This document shows positions 37,269 to 46,926 of a stretch of 64,000 nt of DNA, piece by piece. The DNA is from Bacteroidaceae bacterium (GTDB lineage: Bacteria; Bacteroidota; Bacteroidia; Bacteroidales; Bacteroidaceae). The notes beneath the pieces were generated by a model, which saw only the letters and a list, made by a program, of their open reading frames with translations, was not told the DNA's origin and did no database searches. The stretch lies in NCBI GenBank assembly GCA_024398785.1, contig JAKSIO010000008.1, positions 1 to 64,000 of the forward strand. Reading direction: 5' to 3'. Each line of letters begins with the position of its first letter. Position 1 is the stretch's first letter. Made by a program: the position numbers and the translations under genes.

Positions 37269-40200
37269 GTGAGGCATTTATTTCTCATATTATTCACACT
37301 TGTATGCCTGAGCAGCAAATCCTATGCTGCTGAGCAATGGGTTGAATCAGATCAGAACAGCTGTTCTGCCGTATTTGCTTTGGGAGAAAACAATATGTAC
37401 AGCTACAGTGCACATATTGAGTATCCCGACTATATTACTGCAGACAAGAGTGACCAGACCGAATATCCGGATGAACCTTCCATTGAATTGCATATTACAG
37501 GTCAGAGCGAGCAATCATATGCAATAGTTCAGTTCGGCACTACCGTACGTACACACGAAGGATTAAAACAAATCAACTCCTGCAAGGTGGTTCTTGACAG
37601 CATACCCAAGATGGCCTATGCCAATAAGGCCCATTACGCCGAGCAATCAGTCCTGTCATCAGGACGGTGGGTCAAAATTGCCATCAGGGAAAGCGGCATA
37701 TACCAGTTGACACACCAGCAGATACGCAGTATGGGATTTTCTGATCCAGACAAAGTATGTCTGTATGGAAATGGAGGATGTGCGCTTCCGGAACAGCAGA
37801 TTGGGGACTGCCCTGATGATTTACGGCAGATTCCGCTTTACAGAGAAGGGTCGCGTATTCTGTTCTGGGCACAGGGAATAATTGAATGGGTTCCTAACGG
37901 GACTTGGTTCAAACACAATGTCAACCCGTATTCCAATTACGGTTATTACTTTCTGACAGATGCAGATTTGCAGCAGAATGCCGTATTTGAGAAATACGCC
38001 AACAATTTGGAGGAGACATCTGTCATTAGTGAATATTGCGCGTTGGAACTGTATGAAAAGGACCAGTACGCATGGTACAGAAGCGGAAGAAAATTATATG
38101 AAGAGACAGACTTTTCCACATTGGCAGGCAATGAAAACACCTACAATATCAAAACACCGAATGCTACCGGAAATGGAATCGGTACTGTCAGAGTATGTTT
38201 TTCAGACGATGATCCCAATGCATCGGGAGTGAATATCTCCATCAACAACAATTCCGTAGGAAGATTCACCATTCCGTCTATTCCTGCAAATGCGGTCGCC
38301 AGTGAAAATACAGGTTATTTTTCATTTGATGCCGCACATCTGGCAGCAGACAATAGAATTACACTAAAGCACAACGCACAGGTTGGTACGCATGGGCATC
38401 TTGATTATATAGAACTGGCATATCAGGCCAGACTGTCATTAGAGAGCAGCATGCTTCAGTTCCGTTTCAACACCGCAGTAAACGGACAAAGACTTAAATT
38501 TGAAAAAGCCGACGCTAATACAGTCATTCTTCAAAAAACTTCTGACAACAGATACATCAGCATTGATTTCACATTGAACAACGATACCCTGCTTACACAA
38601 GCAGTATCTGCAGAAAACAGCGATATGTTCGTTGCTTTTAAGACAAGCACAACATATCCTGCGCCCCAGGTTATAGGTGAGATACCAAACCAGAATCTGC
38701 ATGGCATCAAACAGGCTGACATGGTTATCATTGCACCTGAATCCGGACGTCTTACATCAGCCGCCAATCGTCTGGCAGCCATGCATGTTTACTTTGATTC
38801 CATTACTGCTGTTGTAGTACGTGCAGATCAGATATATAATGAATTTTCAAGCGGAACGCCCGATGCCACCGCATACCGCAGGTTCATGAAAATGCTGTAT
38901 GACCGCGCAGGCTCAACAGAACAGCGTCCGCAATATCTGTTGCTGTTCGGTGACGGTGCATGGGACAACCGCATGCTTTCAAAAGAATGGAAAACATGCA
39001 ACCCCAAAGACTATCTGCTATGTTTCGAATCTGAAAACTCCCTGAACAAAAGCACCTCTTATGTTCTGGAGGATTATTTCGGCTTTCTGCAGGATAACAA
39101 TTCCGAAACATTTCTGACTGATATTCCCGACATAGGTATAGGACGTATTCCGGTTGTGACAAAAGAAGATGCCGATGCCGTAGTAGACAAACTGTACAAC
39201 TACATGAACGGCAACAACAACGCAGCGTGGTGCACCCGTCTTCTTTTCCTTGGGGATGACGGAGATGACAATATGCATATGAGCCATGCCGAATATGTAG
39301 CAACGAATATTGAAAAATCCTACCCGGAATTCACCCAGAAGAAAATATTCTGGGACAGTTATAAAGCAGAAACAACCGCATCCGGATTGAGTTATCCCGG
39401 TGTGCGCAGCGATATTTTAAGCAATCTGAACCAAGGGGTTCTGCTTGTAAACTATTCCGGACATGGAAATGACGATTATCTTTCACACGAACTGGTACTG
39501 AAGAAACAGGATTTTCTGGAATCAAAAACCAAGAATCCGCCACTTTGGATAACAGCATCGTGCGATATTGCTCCGTTTGACAACAGTGCGGACAACATTG
39601 GAGAAGCTGCACTGCTTAATCCTGACGGAGGAGCTATTGCACTGCTCAGCACAACCCGAACCGTATATGCACACCTTAACAAGCCTATCAACAACTTATT
39701 CTCCACATATGTATTGAAGCGCCATCCTGACGGGTCATATTACACATTTGGACAGGCACTGAAAGAAGCAAAAAAACAACTTGTTACAGGAGATGCCAAC
39801 AGAGACCTGTCTGAAAACAAATTCCATTACATATTGTTGGGAGATCCGGCCATGCGTCTTGCGGTTCCAAAAGAAAAAGTAATATTGGACTCCGTAAACC
39901 AGACCGTCTGCGCCGGACAGACAATACATATCAGCGGACACATTGAATATTTTGACGGAACTGAAGATTCTCTGTTTTCAGGAACAATATCAACCCAACT
40001 GTTTGACAGCAAGGATCTGGTCCGTTGTCTTAACAATGCAGGAGCCGCTGACACTGCATTTTCTTACTATGACCGCAAAAACAGATTGTTCAGCGGCATG
40101 GATTCTGTAAAAAACGGCAGATTCAGTATAGATATACCCGTTGGATTGGATATAAATTATACAGGAAACAACGGAGCTTTGTATTTCTATGCAAAGGGAC

Positions 40201-40904
40201 AGAATGACGCTATCGGATACTGTCAGGATTTTAAGATTCAAGGGACATCGCAAGAAATCAAGAATGACACTGTAGGTCCGTGGATATGGTTATATCTGAA
40301 CACTCCTGATTTTTCAAACGGCGATGTAGTACATTCCACTCCGCTGCTTGTTGCAGAAATGAAAGATTCAAGCGGCATCAACCTTGGAAGCAGCGTAGGT
40401 CATGACATTATTGCAATTGTTGACAACGATCCGTCAATGACATACATTCTCAACGATTACTACCAGCCTGTCATCGGAGACTACACGCAAGGGAAGGTTG
40501 TTTATAAGATGCCTGAAATTCCAGAAGGAAAACACAAGCTTATGCTACGCGCCTGGGACACAATGAACAACTCTAAAAGCGTTGTGCTGGACTTTACAGT
40601 TAATCCAAAGCAGAATCCATCCATTATCAAACTTGAAGCAAGCCCCAATCCTGCACACGGCAGCACAACATTCTATCTGTACCATAACCGCGACAGTGAA
40701 GAAGTTGACGTCAGAATAGAGATATTTGATTCCGCCGGAAAAACAGTTGACACTATTGAGGGCATTGTAACCAGCGGGAGCTGCACTGCAGAGTGGAATT
40801 TCTCACAGATAGGATTACGACCGGGTATATATATCTACAGAGCTGTCATCAAATGTAAAAACGGCACACACACTTCCGAAAGCAGCAAACTTATAGTCCT
40901 TTGA
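37269..40904 (+). CDS. porU: Type IX secretion system sortase PorU (gingipain-like, C25 family)
   Basis: PorU cleaves the C-terminal signal of T9SS cargo at the cell surface and attaches it to lipopolysaccharide. The 1,211 aa start at a GTG with a signal peptide (LFLILFTLVCLSSKSYA). The caspase-like catalytic dyad is H732 in VNYSGHGNDDYL and C765 in WITASCDIAPFDN. Their 33-residue spacing equals that of gingipain RgpB (H211/C244). The last ~80 residues look like a T9SS sorting domain (LEASPNPAHGSTTFYLY, GLRPGIYIYRAVIK). Its 3' end overlaps the convergent radical SAM gene by 14 nt. Confidence 0.93.
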   Translation: MRHLFLILFTLVCLSSKSYAAEQWVESDQNSCSAVFALGENNMYSYSAHIEYPDYITADKSDQTEYPDEPSIELHITGQSEQSYAIVQFGTTVRTHEGLKQINSCKVVLDSIPKMAYANKAHYAEQSVLSSGRWVKIAIRESGIYQLTHQQIRSMGFSDPDKVCLYGNGGCALPEQQIGDCPDDLRQIPLYREGSRILFWAQGIIEWVPNGTWFKHNVNPYSNYGYYFLTDADLQQNAVFEKYANNLEETSVISEYCALELYEKDQYAWYRSGRKLYEETDFSTLAGNENTYNIKTPNATGNGIGTVRVCFSDDDPNASGVNISINNNSVGRFTIPSIPANAVASENTGYFSFDAAHLAADNRITLKHNAQVGTHGHLDYIELAYQARLSLESSMLQFRFNTAVNGQRLKFEKADANTVILQKTSDNRYISIDFTLNNDTLLTQAVSAENSDMFVAFKTSTTYPAPQVIGEIPNQNLHGIKQADMVIIAPESGRLTSAANRLAAMHVYFDSITAVVVRADQIYNEFSSGTPDATAYRRFMKMLYDRAGSTEQRPQYLLLFGDGAWDNRMLSKEWKTCNPKDYLLCFESENSLNKSTSYVLEDYFGFLQDNNSETFLTDIPDIGIGRIPVVTKEDADAVVDKLYNYMNGNNNAAWCTRLLFLGDDGDDNMHMSHAEYVATNIEKSYPEFTQKKIFWDSYKAETTASGLSYPGVRSDILSNLNQGVLLVNYSGHGNDDYLSHELVLKKQDFLESKTKNPPLWITASCDIAPFDNSADNIGEAALLNPDGGAIALLSTTRTVYAHLNKPINNLFSTYVLKRHPDGSYYTFGQALKEAKKQLVTGDANRDLSENKFHYILLGDPAMRLAVPKEKVILDSVNQTVCAGQTIHISGHIEYFDGTEDSLFSGTISTQLFDSKDLVRCLNNAGAADTAFSYYDRKNRLFSGMDSVKNGRFSIDIPVGLDINYTGNNGALYFYAKGQNDAIGYCQDFKIQGTSQEIKNDTVGPWIWLYLNTPDFSNGDVVHSTPLLVAEMKDSSGINLGSSVGHDIIAIVDNDPSMTYILNDYYQPVIGDYTQGKVVYKMPEIPEGKHKLMLRAWDTMNNSKSVVLDFTVNPKQNPSIIKLEASPNPAHGSTTFYLYHNRDSEEVDVRIEIFDSAGKTVDTIEGIVTSGSCTAEWNFSQIGLRPGIYIYRAVIKCKNGTHTSESSKLIVL

Positions 40905-41820
40905 AAGTACTGCCCTGGCATGTACCTCTTTTAGCCAGTTCCGCCTGAAGCATAGAGACATACCGATAGCTTTTGATACCCCAGCATGGCCATAGCACCA
41001 TACCATTTGGAGACTGGGTAACAAACCTGTCTATTACAAAAGCGGGATTGAGACGTTCTATGTAGTCAGCAAGCAGGCTGATATAACTGTCAATGGTAAA
41101 ATGTATAAAATCCTGCGGTTTTTCACGGAACTCCCTTTCAATAGGAGTATTTTCAATAATCTGTAACTGATGCAGTTTTATGGTAGTAAGAGGCAGTTGG
41201 GCAATGGCATCGGCCTGAGACAGGATATTATTTTCATCTTCACCAGGCAAGCCCAGAATAAGATGTGCACCGGTCATTATTCCTTTGGAACTAACTTTAC
41301 AGATTGTTTCGCAGGCCTGTTCAAAAGTATGACCACGATTGATTCGTCGCAAAGTGGTATTGTCAGCGCTTTCTACTCCGAACTCTACCAGAACAAAATA
41401 CTTTTCAGAAAGATGCGACAGATAATCTGTAAGTTCATCCGACATACAATCCGGACGTGTGCTGATTATCAGTCCCTTTACTCCATCAACCTGCAAAGCA
41501 CTTTCATACGCTTGGCGCAACCTGTCCAATGGAGCGTATGTGTTGGTATAAGACTGAAAATAAGCCAAATACCTGCAATCAGTATATTTATGCGAAAAGA
41601 AACGTATTCCTTTATCCAATTGTTCTTTTACGGAATCCTGAGCATTGCAATAAGATGGAGTAAAAGCAGCATTACTGCAGAAAGTACACCCTCCTGTAGA
41701 TATCTTTCCGTCACGGTTCGGACATGAGAATCCGCCGTTGACAGAAATTTTCTGGACCTTGCAGCCAAGCCTGGAACGGACAAAAGCGTTAAAACTGTTG
41801 TATAACGTATTATTTTCCAT
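40891..41820 (-). CDS. Radical SAM protein, TIGR01212/YhcC family
   Basis: A 309-aa radical SAM protein. The cluster region is CPNRDGKISTGGCTFCSNAA, with the unusual CxnrdG..GGCxFC spacing of the YhcC group, plus YLAYFQSYTNTYAPLDRLRQ and GAHLILGLPGEDENNIL. The reaction is unknown; an Elp3-like tRNA relation has been suggested for the family. It is the last gene of the thiamine-uptake unit and overlaps pnuC by 11 nt, so its expression may follow the TPP riboswitch. Confidence 0.9.
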   Translation of the reverse strand: MENNTLYNSFNAFVRSRLGCKVQKISVNGGFSCPNRDGKISTGGCTFCSNAAFTPSYCNAQDSVKEQLDKGIRFFSHKYTDCRYLAYFQSYTNTYAPLDRLRQAYESALQVDGVKGLIISTRPDCMSDELTDYLSHLSEKYFVLVEFGVESADNTTLRRINRGHTFEQACETICKVSSKGIMTGAHLILGLPGEDENNILSQADAIAQLPLTTIKLHQLQIIENTPIEREFREKPQDFIHFTIDSYISLLADYIERLNPAFVIDRFVTQSPNGMVLWPCWGIKSYRYVSMLQAELAKRGTCQGSTFKGL

Positions 41821-42415
41821 ACATCAAAAGCCATTTGCGGTAACCGAACACCGCGATCACTACATATATGCCGTAAAGAATTGCTTTGAATGGTATTCCT
41901 TTATGGATATAAAGCTGACAACTTACAATATCCACAACCAGCCACAACAGCCACTGCTCAATATATTTGTTGGTCAATGCCCATAGAGCCACAATACTGA
42001 GAGCAGTAGTAAAGCTATCCCTGACAGGTACAGTTGACGTAGTAGCGTAACTCAGGAACAGGTAAAGTCCAAGCCACAGTACAAGAAAAACAAGCACACA
42101 CGGCAATATGGTTTTAACCGGGAAATGAGAAATTTCCACATTCTTCTTTTTCCTGTTTCCGAAAATACTTCCAGTTTTCCAATATATAAAACCGCAAACC
42201 GATGCCACCGCATAATATACCGCCATTCCGAAATCTGCAAACAGCCCTGCCTTGAAGTACAAGGCCATATCTACCAGAGGCATAATCAAAGAAACAATCC
42301 AGAACCAGATATTTGCCTTATATTCAAGCAATATATACACCAGACCCAGAACTGCTCCGATGATATCCAGCAGACGCAACTGGTGAGCACTCAAAAAATC
42401 AATAAAAGCTTGCAT
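41810..42415 (-). CDS. pnuT: PnuC-family transporter, probably the thiamine permease PnuT
   Basis: PnuC-family proteins carry vitamin precursors across the inner membrane by facilitated diffusion. The 201 aa have about seven hydrophobic segments and the family end NKYIEQWLLWLVVDIVSCQL. It lies 4 nt after a TonB receptor controlled by a TPP riboswitch, so thiamine is the likely substrate, as for PnuT in Bacteroides. Nicotinamide riboside (PnuC proper) is the less likely alternative. Confidence 0.88.
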   Translation of the reverse strand: MQAFIDFLSAHQLRLLDIIGAVLGLVYILLEYKANIWFWIVSLIMPLVDMALYFKAGLFADFGMAVYYAVASVCGFIYWKTGSIFGNRKKKNVEISHFPVKTILPCVLVFLVLWLGLYLFLSYATTSTVPVRDSFTTALSIVALWALTNKYIEQWLLWLVVDIVSCQLYIHKGIPFKAILYGIYVVIAVFGYRKWLLMYGK

Positions 42416-42419
42416 AATA

Positions 42420-44741
42420 TCAGAAATTCAAACTAACGTGACCCATAAACATAATACCTGCACCAGGCATAAAACCAATCTCGTAATAACGGTTATTGTT
42501 GCTATAGCCCTCACTTTCGCAAATGGCTGAATACACCCATCCGTTTGCGGCATAGTGAGCGTTGAAGATATTATCAATATCAAAACCGGCAACAATCATT
42601 TTACATAATCTGGAGTGTTGCGGGATAAAGGTGTACTGAGCATTCAAAGAACTTACCGTATATGACGGCAAGGAGCGCTGGGCGCAATGAGTATTGTCAA
42701 GATACTGACTGCCTACAAAACCTGTATGCCACATCAAAGATACGGGTCCGAATGTAAAATCGGCAAAACCGTTCACTACAACACTAGGAGAAAACGGCAT
42801 ATCGGTATTGTCGTAATGGAAAATACGCGTACCTGTCTGAGTATTATCCCAATCATCAACATATTCATCAAAATCTTTAATCTTATTCAGGCTCAGAGCA
42901 GCATTTCCGCTGACGGAAAGCCAATCGGAAATCCGGAACGTTGCAGAGAACTCAGCACCGGCTCTGTAAGATTTCTTTGCATTGGTTGTAAGAGCCTCTC
43001 CAATATTGCTTACCTGACCGGTCTGAACAAGTTGATTCCTGTATTTCATATAATACAGATCAACTCCAGCCTGAAAAGCCGGTGATGTATAGCAATAACC
43101 GGCTTCGACATCAGTCAAGTGTTCGCTTTTTGGAAGAGGATACGACCCGTTGTCAGTATAATTATTTCTGACAGGCTCTCTATTGCTTATTGCAACTGAA
43201 GCAAAAAACTTTTGGGAATTTTCTGTATAACTGAATCCGGCTTTCGGATTAAAAAAGTTGAACCATTTGACAATGTCCAATTGCTGAGGCAGATACGTCC
43301 CGTCGTTCTGCCGTATAAAGGAATCATTCTCTCCATCAAGTTCATGATAGACAAGCCTGTACTGCAAATCGGCAAACAAATCCCAATTCCCCGCCATATA
43401 ATTCACCTTGGCAAAAGCATTACAGTCACCCTTTACCCCTACGGATTCATAGTATTTATACCTTTTTCCGTCAGGCATATATTTCTCTGAAAGCTTGCTG
43501 TCCGACATATATGTCAGATAACCAAAGTGCTGAGCGCAAAAATTCTGTAGGCTGATGCCACCGTTCACACTCCATTTATCTTTGAAATAAGCCATACGGT
43601 GTACAATACCGTAATCATTTTGCTGACAACCTTTCAGACGTACAAAATCGGCACGGGATATATCATTGCACCAAAGACCAAATTTGGAGAGTTTGTTATC
43701 CTTGCGGAACTCATCATAATAACCATAACCGTATGTATAAAACAAAGTTGTTTTCATAACAAGATGCTGCGTGGGCTTAAAGTCAAACGACAGCAGATTG
43801 TGGTTCTGCCAGAAATTGTCAGTAGTTTTGCTCCAGTATGTACCGTCGGCAAACTGATATCGCACAGTAGAGTAAGTTCCGTCAGTTTGAAGCATTAACT
43901 GTTCATACAATGAGTTATAGCGTCCCAGACCTGATTTGTATAATGATGTATAGCTATTCTTGTCAGAAGTATATGAACCGGATATTACGCCATTCCATGC
44001 CTGTCCCATACGTTCATAGTTCCCTATATTCTTATATGTGACAGTCAACTTTTCAAACGGCAAAGTTAATCCGGCATAATAACTGCCGCTGTGTCCGCTT
44101 GTACCATGAATATAACCATCTGTCTGCGTCTGGTGAAATGCACCGTCAATAATAAGAGTATTAAAAAGTTCACCAAGTGAGAAACTGGCTCCATAGTTTG
44201 CAGTATTATAAGACCCATAACTGCCGTTCAGTTCAAAAAAAGGCACAGTGGAAGCAGGTTTGCTGTCGATGGCAATATTACCACCAAAGGCACCGCCACC
44301 GTTAGTGGAAGAACCCACACCACGCTGTACCTGAATACCACCTACTATGTAAGCATAACTGTTTAGGTTTGCCCAATACACCATCTGGTCTTCGGGGGAA
44401 TTCAGTGCAACACCGTCAAGAGTTACATTGATACGTTCAGAAAAAGAACCACGGATTCGCATTCCGACAGGGCCCTGCCCTATTCCGTTCTCACTCCATG
44501 CCACAATACCGGGCGTTCGTGACAACAAAAACGGCAATTCCTTACCTGTATGGGCAAAACGCTTGATTTGCGGAGCATCAATATTGGCAACCGCAAACGG
44601 TGCACTGTCCGGCACTCTTAAAGATACAATCTCTACCTGATCCAGTTCCTGGTCGCTGAATGCGGCCGTGTCCTGTGCTGCGACATTCAGGTTATACAAC
44701 GCAGCAAACAACAAAGAATAAATAAAAAATCCCTTTTTCAT
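42420..44741 (-). CDS. TonB-dependent outer-membrane receptor, probably for thiamine
   Basis: The 773 aa have a signal peptide (FIYSLLFAALYNLNVAAQ), a plug domain (LPFLLSRTPGIVAWSENGIG, MRIRGSFSERINVTLDGVAL, VQRGVGSSTNGGGAFGGNI) and a beta barrel ending in the outer-membrane signature MGHVSLNF. There is no SusC-type carboxypeptidase-like prefix, so it is not a glycan receptor. Thiamine or its phosphates is inferred from the upstream TPP riboswitch and the following pnuT gene, matching the OMthi-pnuT arrangement known in Bacteroides. Confidence 0.9.
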   Translation of the reverse strand: MKKGFFIYSLLFAALYNLNVAAQDTAAFSDQELDQVEIVSLRVPDSAPFAVANIDAPQIKRFAHTGKELPFLLSRTPGIVAWSENGIGQGPVGMRIRGSFSERINVTLDGVALNSPEDQMVYWANLNSYAYIVGGIQVQRGVGSSTNGGGAFGGNIAIDSKPASTVPFFELNGSYGSYNTANYGASFSLGELFNTLIIDGAFHQTQTDGYIHGTSGHSGSYYAGLTLPFEKLTVTYKNIGNYERMGQAWNGVISGSYTSDKNSYTSLYKSGLGRYNSLYEQLMLQTDGTYSTVRYQFADGTYWSKTTDNFWQNHNLLSFDFKPTQHLVMKTTLFYTYGYGYYDEFRKDNKLSKFGLWCNDISRADFVRLKGCQQNDYGIVHRMAYFKDKWSVNGGISLQNFCAQHFGYLTYMSDSKLSEKYMPDGKRYKYYESVGVKGDCNAFAKVNYMAGNWDLFADLQYRLVYHELDGENDSFIRQNDGTYLPQQLDIVKWFNFFNPKAGFSYTENSQKFFASVAISNREPVRNNYTDNGSYPLPKSEHLTDVEAGYCYTSPAFQAGVDLYYMKYRNQLVQTGQVSNIGEALTTNAKKSYRAGAEFSATFRISDWLSVSGNAALSLNKIKDFDEYVDDWDNTQTGTRIFHYDNTDMPFSPSVVVNGFADFTFGPVSLMWHTGFVGSQYLDNTHCAQRSLPSYTVSSLNAQYTFIPQHSRLCKMIVAGFDIDNIFNAHYAANGWVYSAICESEGYSNNNRYYEIGFMPGAGIMFMGHVSLNF

Positions 44742-44789
44742 TGAAATACATTCATTTGAAAAGGGAACCTAACATATTTGCGACATTTC

Positions 44790-44866
44790 TGCCACTCTTC
44801 CCTACACCGGCATTATCCGGATCAGGTTCATTGGGTATAATCTCAGCTGTTAAGCACCCCTTTATT
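44790..44866 (-). promoter_or_regulatory. TPP riboswitch
   Basis: On the minus strand the THI-box features appear in order: GGGGTGC, CTGAGA, ACCC, GAACCTGATCCGGATAATGC and GGTGTAGGGAA. It lies between the -7 box and the receptor ATG at 44741. Binding of thiamine pyrophosphate would be expected to turn off the receptor-pnuT-radical SAM unit. No intrinsic terminator is obvious between it and the start codon, so control is more likely at translation. Confidence 0.95.
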
Positions 44867-44875
44867 ATTCTGCCG

Positions 44876-44883
44876 CAAAGTTA
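44876..44883 (-). promoter_or_regulatory. -7 box of the thiamine-uptake operon
   Basis: TAACTTTG on the minus strand, 10 nt before the conserved riboswitch core. The region where a -33 box should be is taken by the tsf terminator. Confidence 0.55.
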
Positions 44884-44888
44884 CAATA

Positions 44889-44926
44889 AAAAAAGAGAGT
44901 CCGCATTATAGCGAACTCTCTTTTTA
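44889..44926 (-). terminator. Terminator of rplM-rpsI-rpsB-tsf
   Basis: GAGAGT(C)CGC / GCG(A)ACTCTC stem flanked by A- and T-runs. It ends tsf transcription immediately before the thiamine-uptake promoter. Confidence 0.9.
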
Positions 44927-44949
44927 TATAAAACTTAATAAGAATCTAA

Positions 44950-45948
44950 TTATTCAGCCTTAAGTGTAAAGCGTTTGTATGATGTGATTGCAAGATCCTT
45001 GTCATAAGACTTAAGATATTCGCTAACGGTCTGTTTGCCATCACCGAATGCATAAATCTGGTTTACAAGGCAGTTCTCCTTGAAGAACTTGTTCATACGG
45101 CCTTCTGCAATCTTGTCAATCATAGCGGCAGGCATATTTGCAAGTTTGTCTTCTGCAGTTTTTGCCTTCAAAGCGCGGATTTCATCAGCCTGAGCTTCTG
45201 TAATCTCACCCTTCATGATGCCTTCCTTAATGTGATCTTCGTTCTCAGAGATATAGAGGTTGAAACCAGCCTTGCGAAGAGCAGCCTCAACTGCCTTTGA
45301 AACCTGTTCCTCTCTTGTCTTCTCAATAGCAACCTTCATTTCTTCTGCCTTAACAGATTCCGGAACTTCTGCTTCGCAAAGAGCAACCGGATTCTGAACT
45401 GCTACCTGAAGAGCAATCTCATGAATATAATCCTTATCAGAAACTTCTTTATTGAAAGCTACAAGAACGCAAAGGAAGTTCTTTCCCTGGTGGTTGTAAG
45501 AAGCAATCTCAGGACCTTCAATGAATGAATATCCGTCAAGTTCCATCTTCTCACCAACAATACCTGTACGCTCAAGAACTGCATCTGCTACAGTCTTGCC
45601 TGCAAACGGAAGAGCCTTAACTTCATCTATAGATTTACAGCGTGCAGCTACTGCAGCATCAAGAATATCCTGTGTCAGTTTCTTGAAATCAGCATTGTTT
45701 GCAACAAAGTCTGTTTCGCATTTAAGAGCAATGATAGCACCAAAGTTACCATCAACCTTAACAAGTACACAACCCTCTGAAGCCTCACGGTCAGAACGTT
45801 TTGCTGCTACTGCAAGACCTTTCTTACGGATTTCTTCAACAGCCTTGTCAAAATCACCGTTTGTGGCTGTCAGAGCCTTTTTGCAATCAACCATACCTGC
45901 ACCTGTCTGCTGGCGCAGTTTATTAATATCAGCAAGTGAAATAGCCAT
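44950..45948 (-). CDS. tsf: Translation elongation factor EF-Ts
   Basis: EF-Ts exchanges GDP for GTP on EF-Tu. The 332 aa contain the N-terminal UBA-like domain (LRQQTGAGMVDCKKALTAT), the core with VLVKVDGNFGAIIALKCETDFVANN region, and a C-terminal extended part with a second coiled segment. It is longer than E. coli EF-Ts (283 aa), as is usual here. It is 27 nt after rpsB. Confidence 0.97.
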   Translation of the reverse strand: MAISLADINKLRQQTGAGMVDCKKALTATNGDFDKAVEEIRKKGLAVAAKRSDREASEGCVLVKVDGNFGAIIALKCETDFVANNADFKKLTQDILDAAVAARCKSIDEVKALPFAGKTVADAVLERTGIVGEKMELDGYSFIEGPEIASYNHQGKNFLCVLVAFNKEVSDKDYIHEIALQVAVQNPVALCEAEVPESVKAEEMKVAIEKTREEQVSKAVEAALRKAGFNLYISENEDHIKEGIMKGEITEAQADEIRALKAKTAEDKLANMPAAMIDKIAEGRMNKFFKENCLVNQIYAFGDGKQTVSEYLKSYDKDLAITSYKRFTLKAE

Positions 45949-45975
45949 AATAAATATTTTTGATAAAGTTATTGA

Positions 45976-46821
45976 TTAAGCCTGCTCTGCAGATGCCTCA
46001 CTTTCAGCAGCCTTTGGAGCATCTTCAATAGATGTTTCCTGCTGTCTTACTTTGCGTACGCGCTCGCGACGTGGACGCTCTGATTTCTCTGCATTCTCTT
46101 TGTTCTCATCATTGTTTTCGTCAACCTTCTCAGCCTTACGCTGTGCAAGACCTTCAGCAATTGCTGCACAACAAGCATCAAGAATTACTTCTACAGACTT
46201 TGTTGCATCATCATTTGCAGGAATTGGGAAGTCAACCAAAGTTGGATCAGAGTTTGTATCAACAATAGCAAATACTGGAATACCAAGACGGATAGCCTCG
46301 TGTACTGCAATATTTTCTTTCAATACATCTACTACAAAGAGAGCTCCAGGAAGACGGTTAAGATCTGCAATTGAACCAAGGTTCTTCTCCAATTTTGCGC
46401 GCTGGCGTGAAATCTGAAGAATCTCACGTTTTGACAGATTATCATATGTACCATCTTTGGTAAGCTTATCGATAGTTGCCATCTTCTTCACAGCCTTACG
46501 GATTGTAGGGAAGTTTGTCAGCATACCACCCGGCCAACGCTCAATAACGTATGGCATATTAACAGCAGAAACTTTTTCAGCAACAACTTCTTTAATCTGC
46601 TTCTTTGTACCTACGAAAAGAATACGTTTGCCTTCATAAGCCATATTCTTAAGTACATCAGCAGCATTGTCAATTGCAGTTACTGTCTTGTTAAGATCAA
46701 TAATGTGAATACCGTTACGCTCCATGAAAATGTAAGGAGCCATTGCCGGATTCCATTTTCTACGCAGGTGGCCAAAATGACAGCCGGCCTCCAAAAGCTG
46801 TTCAAAATTTGTTCTAGACAT
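45976..46821 (-). CDS. rpsB: 30S ribosomal protein S2
   Basis: S2 binds late to the 30S platform. The 281 aa start MSRTNFEQLLEAGCHFGHL and include NGIHIIDLNKTV, PYVIERWPGGMLTNF and GIPVFAIVDTNSDPTLVDFP. A ~45-residue tail follows the fold: a basic patch (SERPRRERVRKVRQQ), then an acidic Ala/Glu end. A TTG-started longer frame exists, but the ATG at 46819-46821 fits. It is preceded by a 105-nt leader with a possible stem. Confidence 0.97.
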   Translation of the reverse strand: MSRTNFEQLLEAGCHFGHLRRKWNPAMAPYIFMERNGIHIIDLNKTVTAIDNAADVLKNMAYEGKRILFVGTKKQIKEVVAEKVSAVNMPYVIERWPGGMLTNFPTIRKAVKKMATIDKLTKDGTYDNLSKREILQISRQRAKLEKNLGSIADLNRLPGALFVVDVLKENIAVHEAIRLGIPVFAIVDTNSDPTLVDFPIPANDDATKSVEVILDACCAAIAEGLAQRKAEKVDENNDENKENAEKSERPRRERVRKVRQQETSIEDAPKAAESEASAEQA

Positions 46822-46926
46822 TTTAATTGTTTGTTTACGTTCTTTAAAAACCAACCATCGGGTAGCCGCTTTTCCAAGACAGATCCCGACAGTTTAGATA
46901 CTAAACTCGTATATAATATAAAAATA

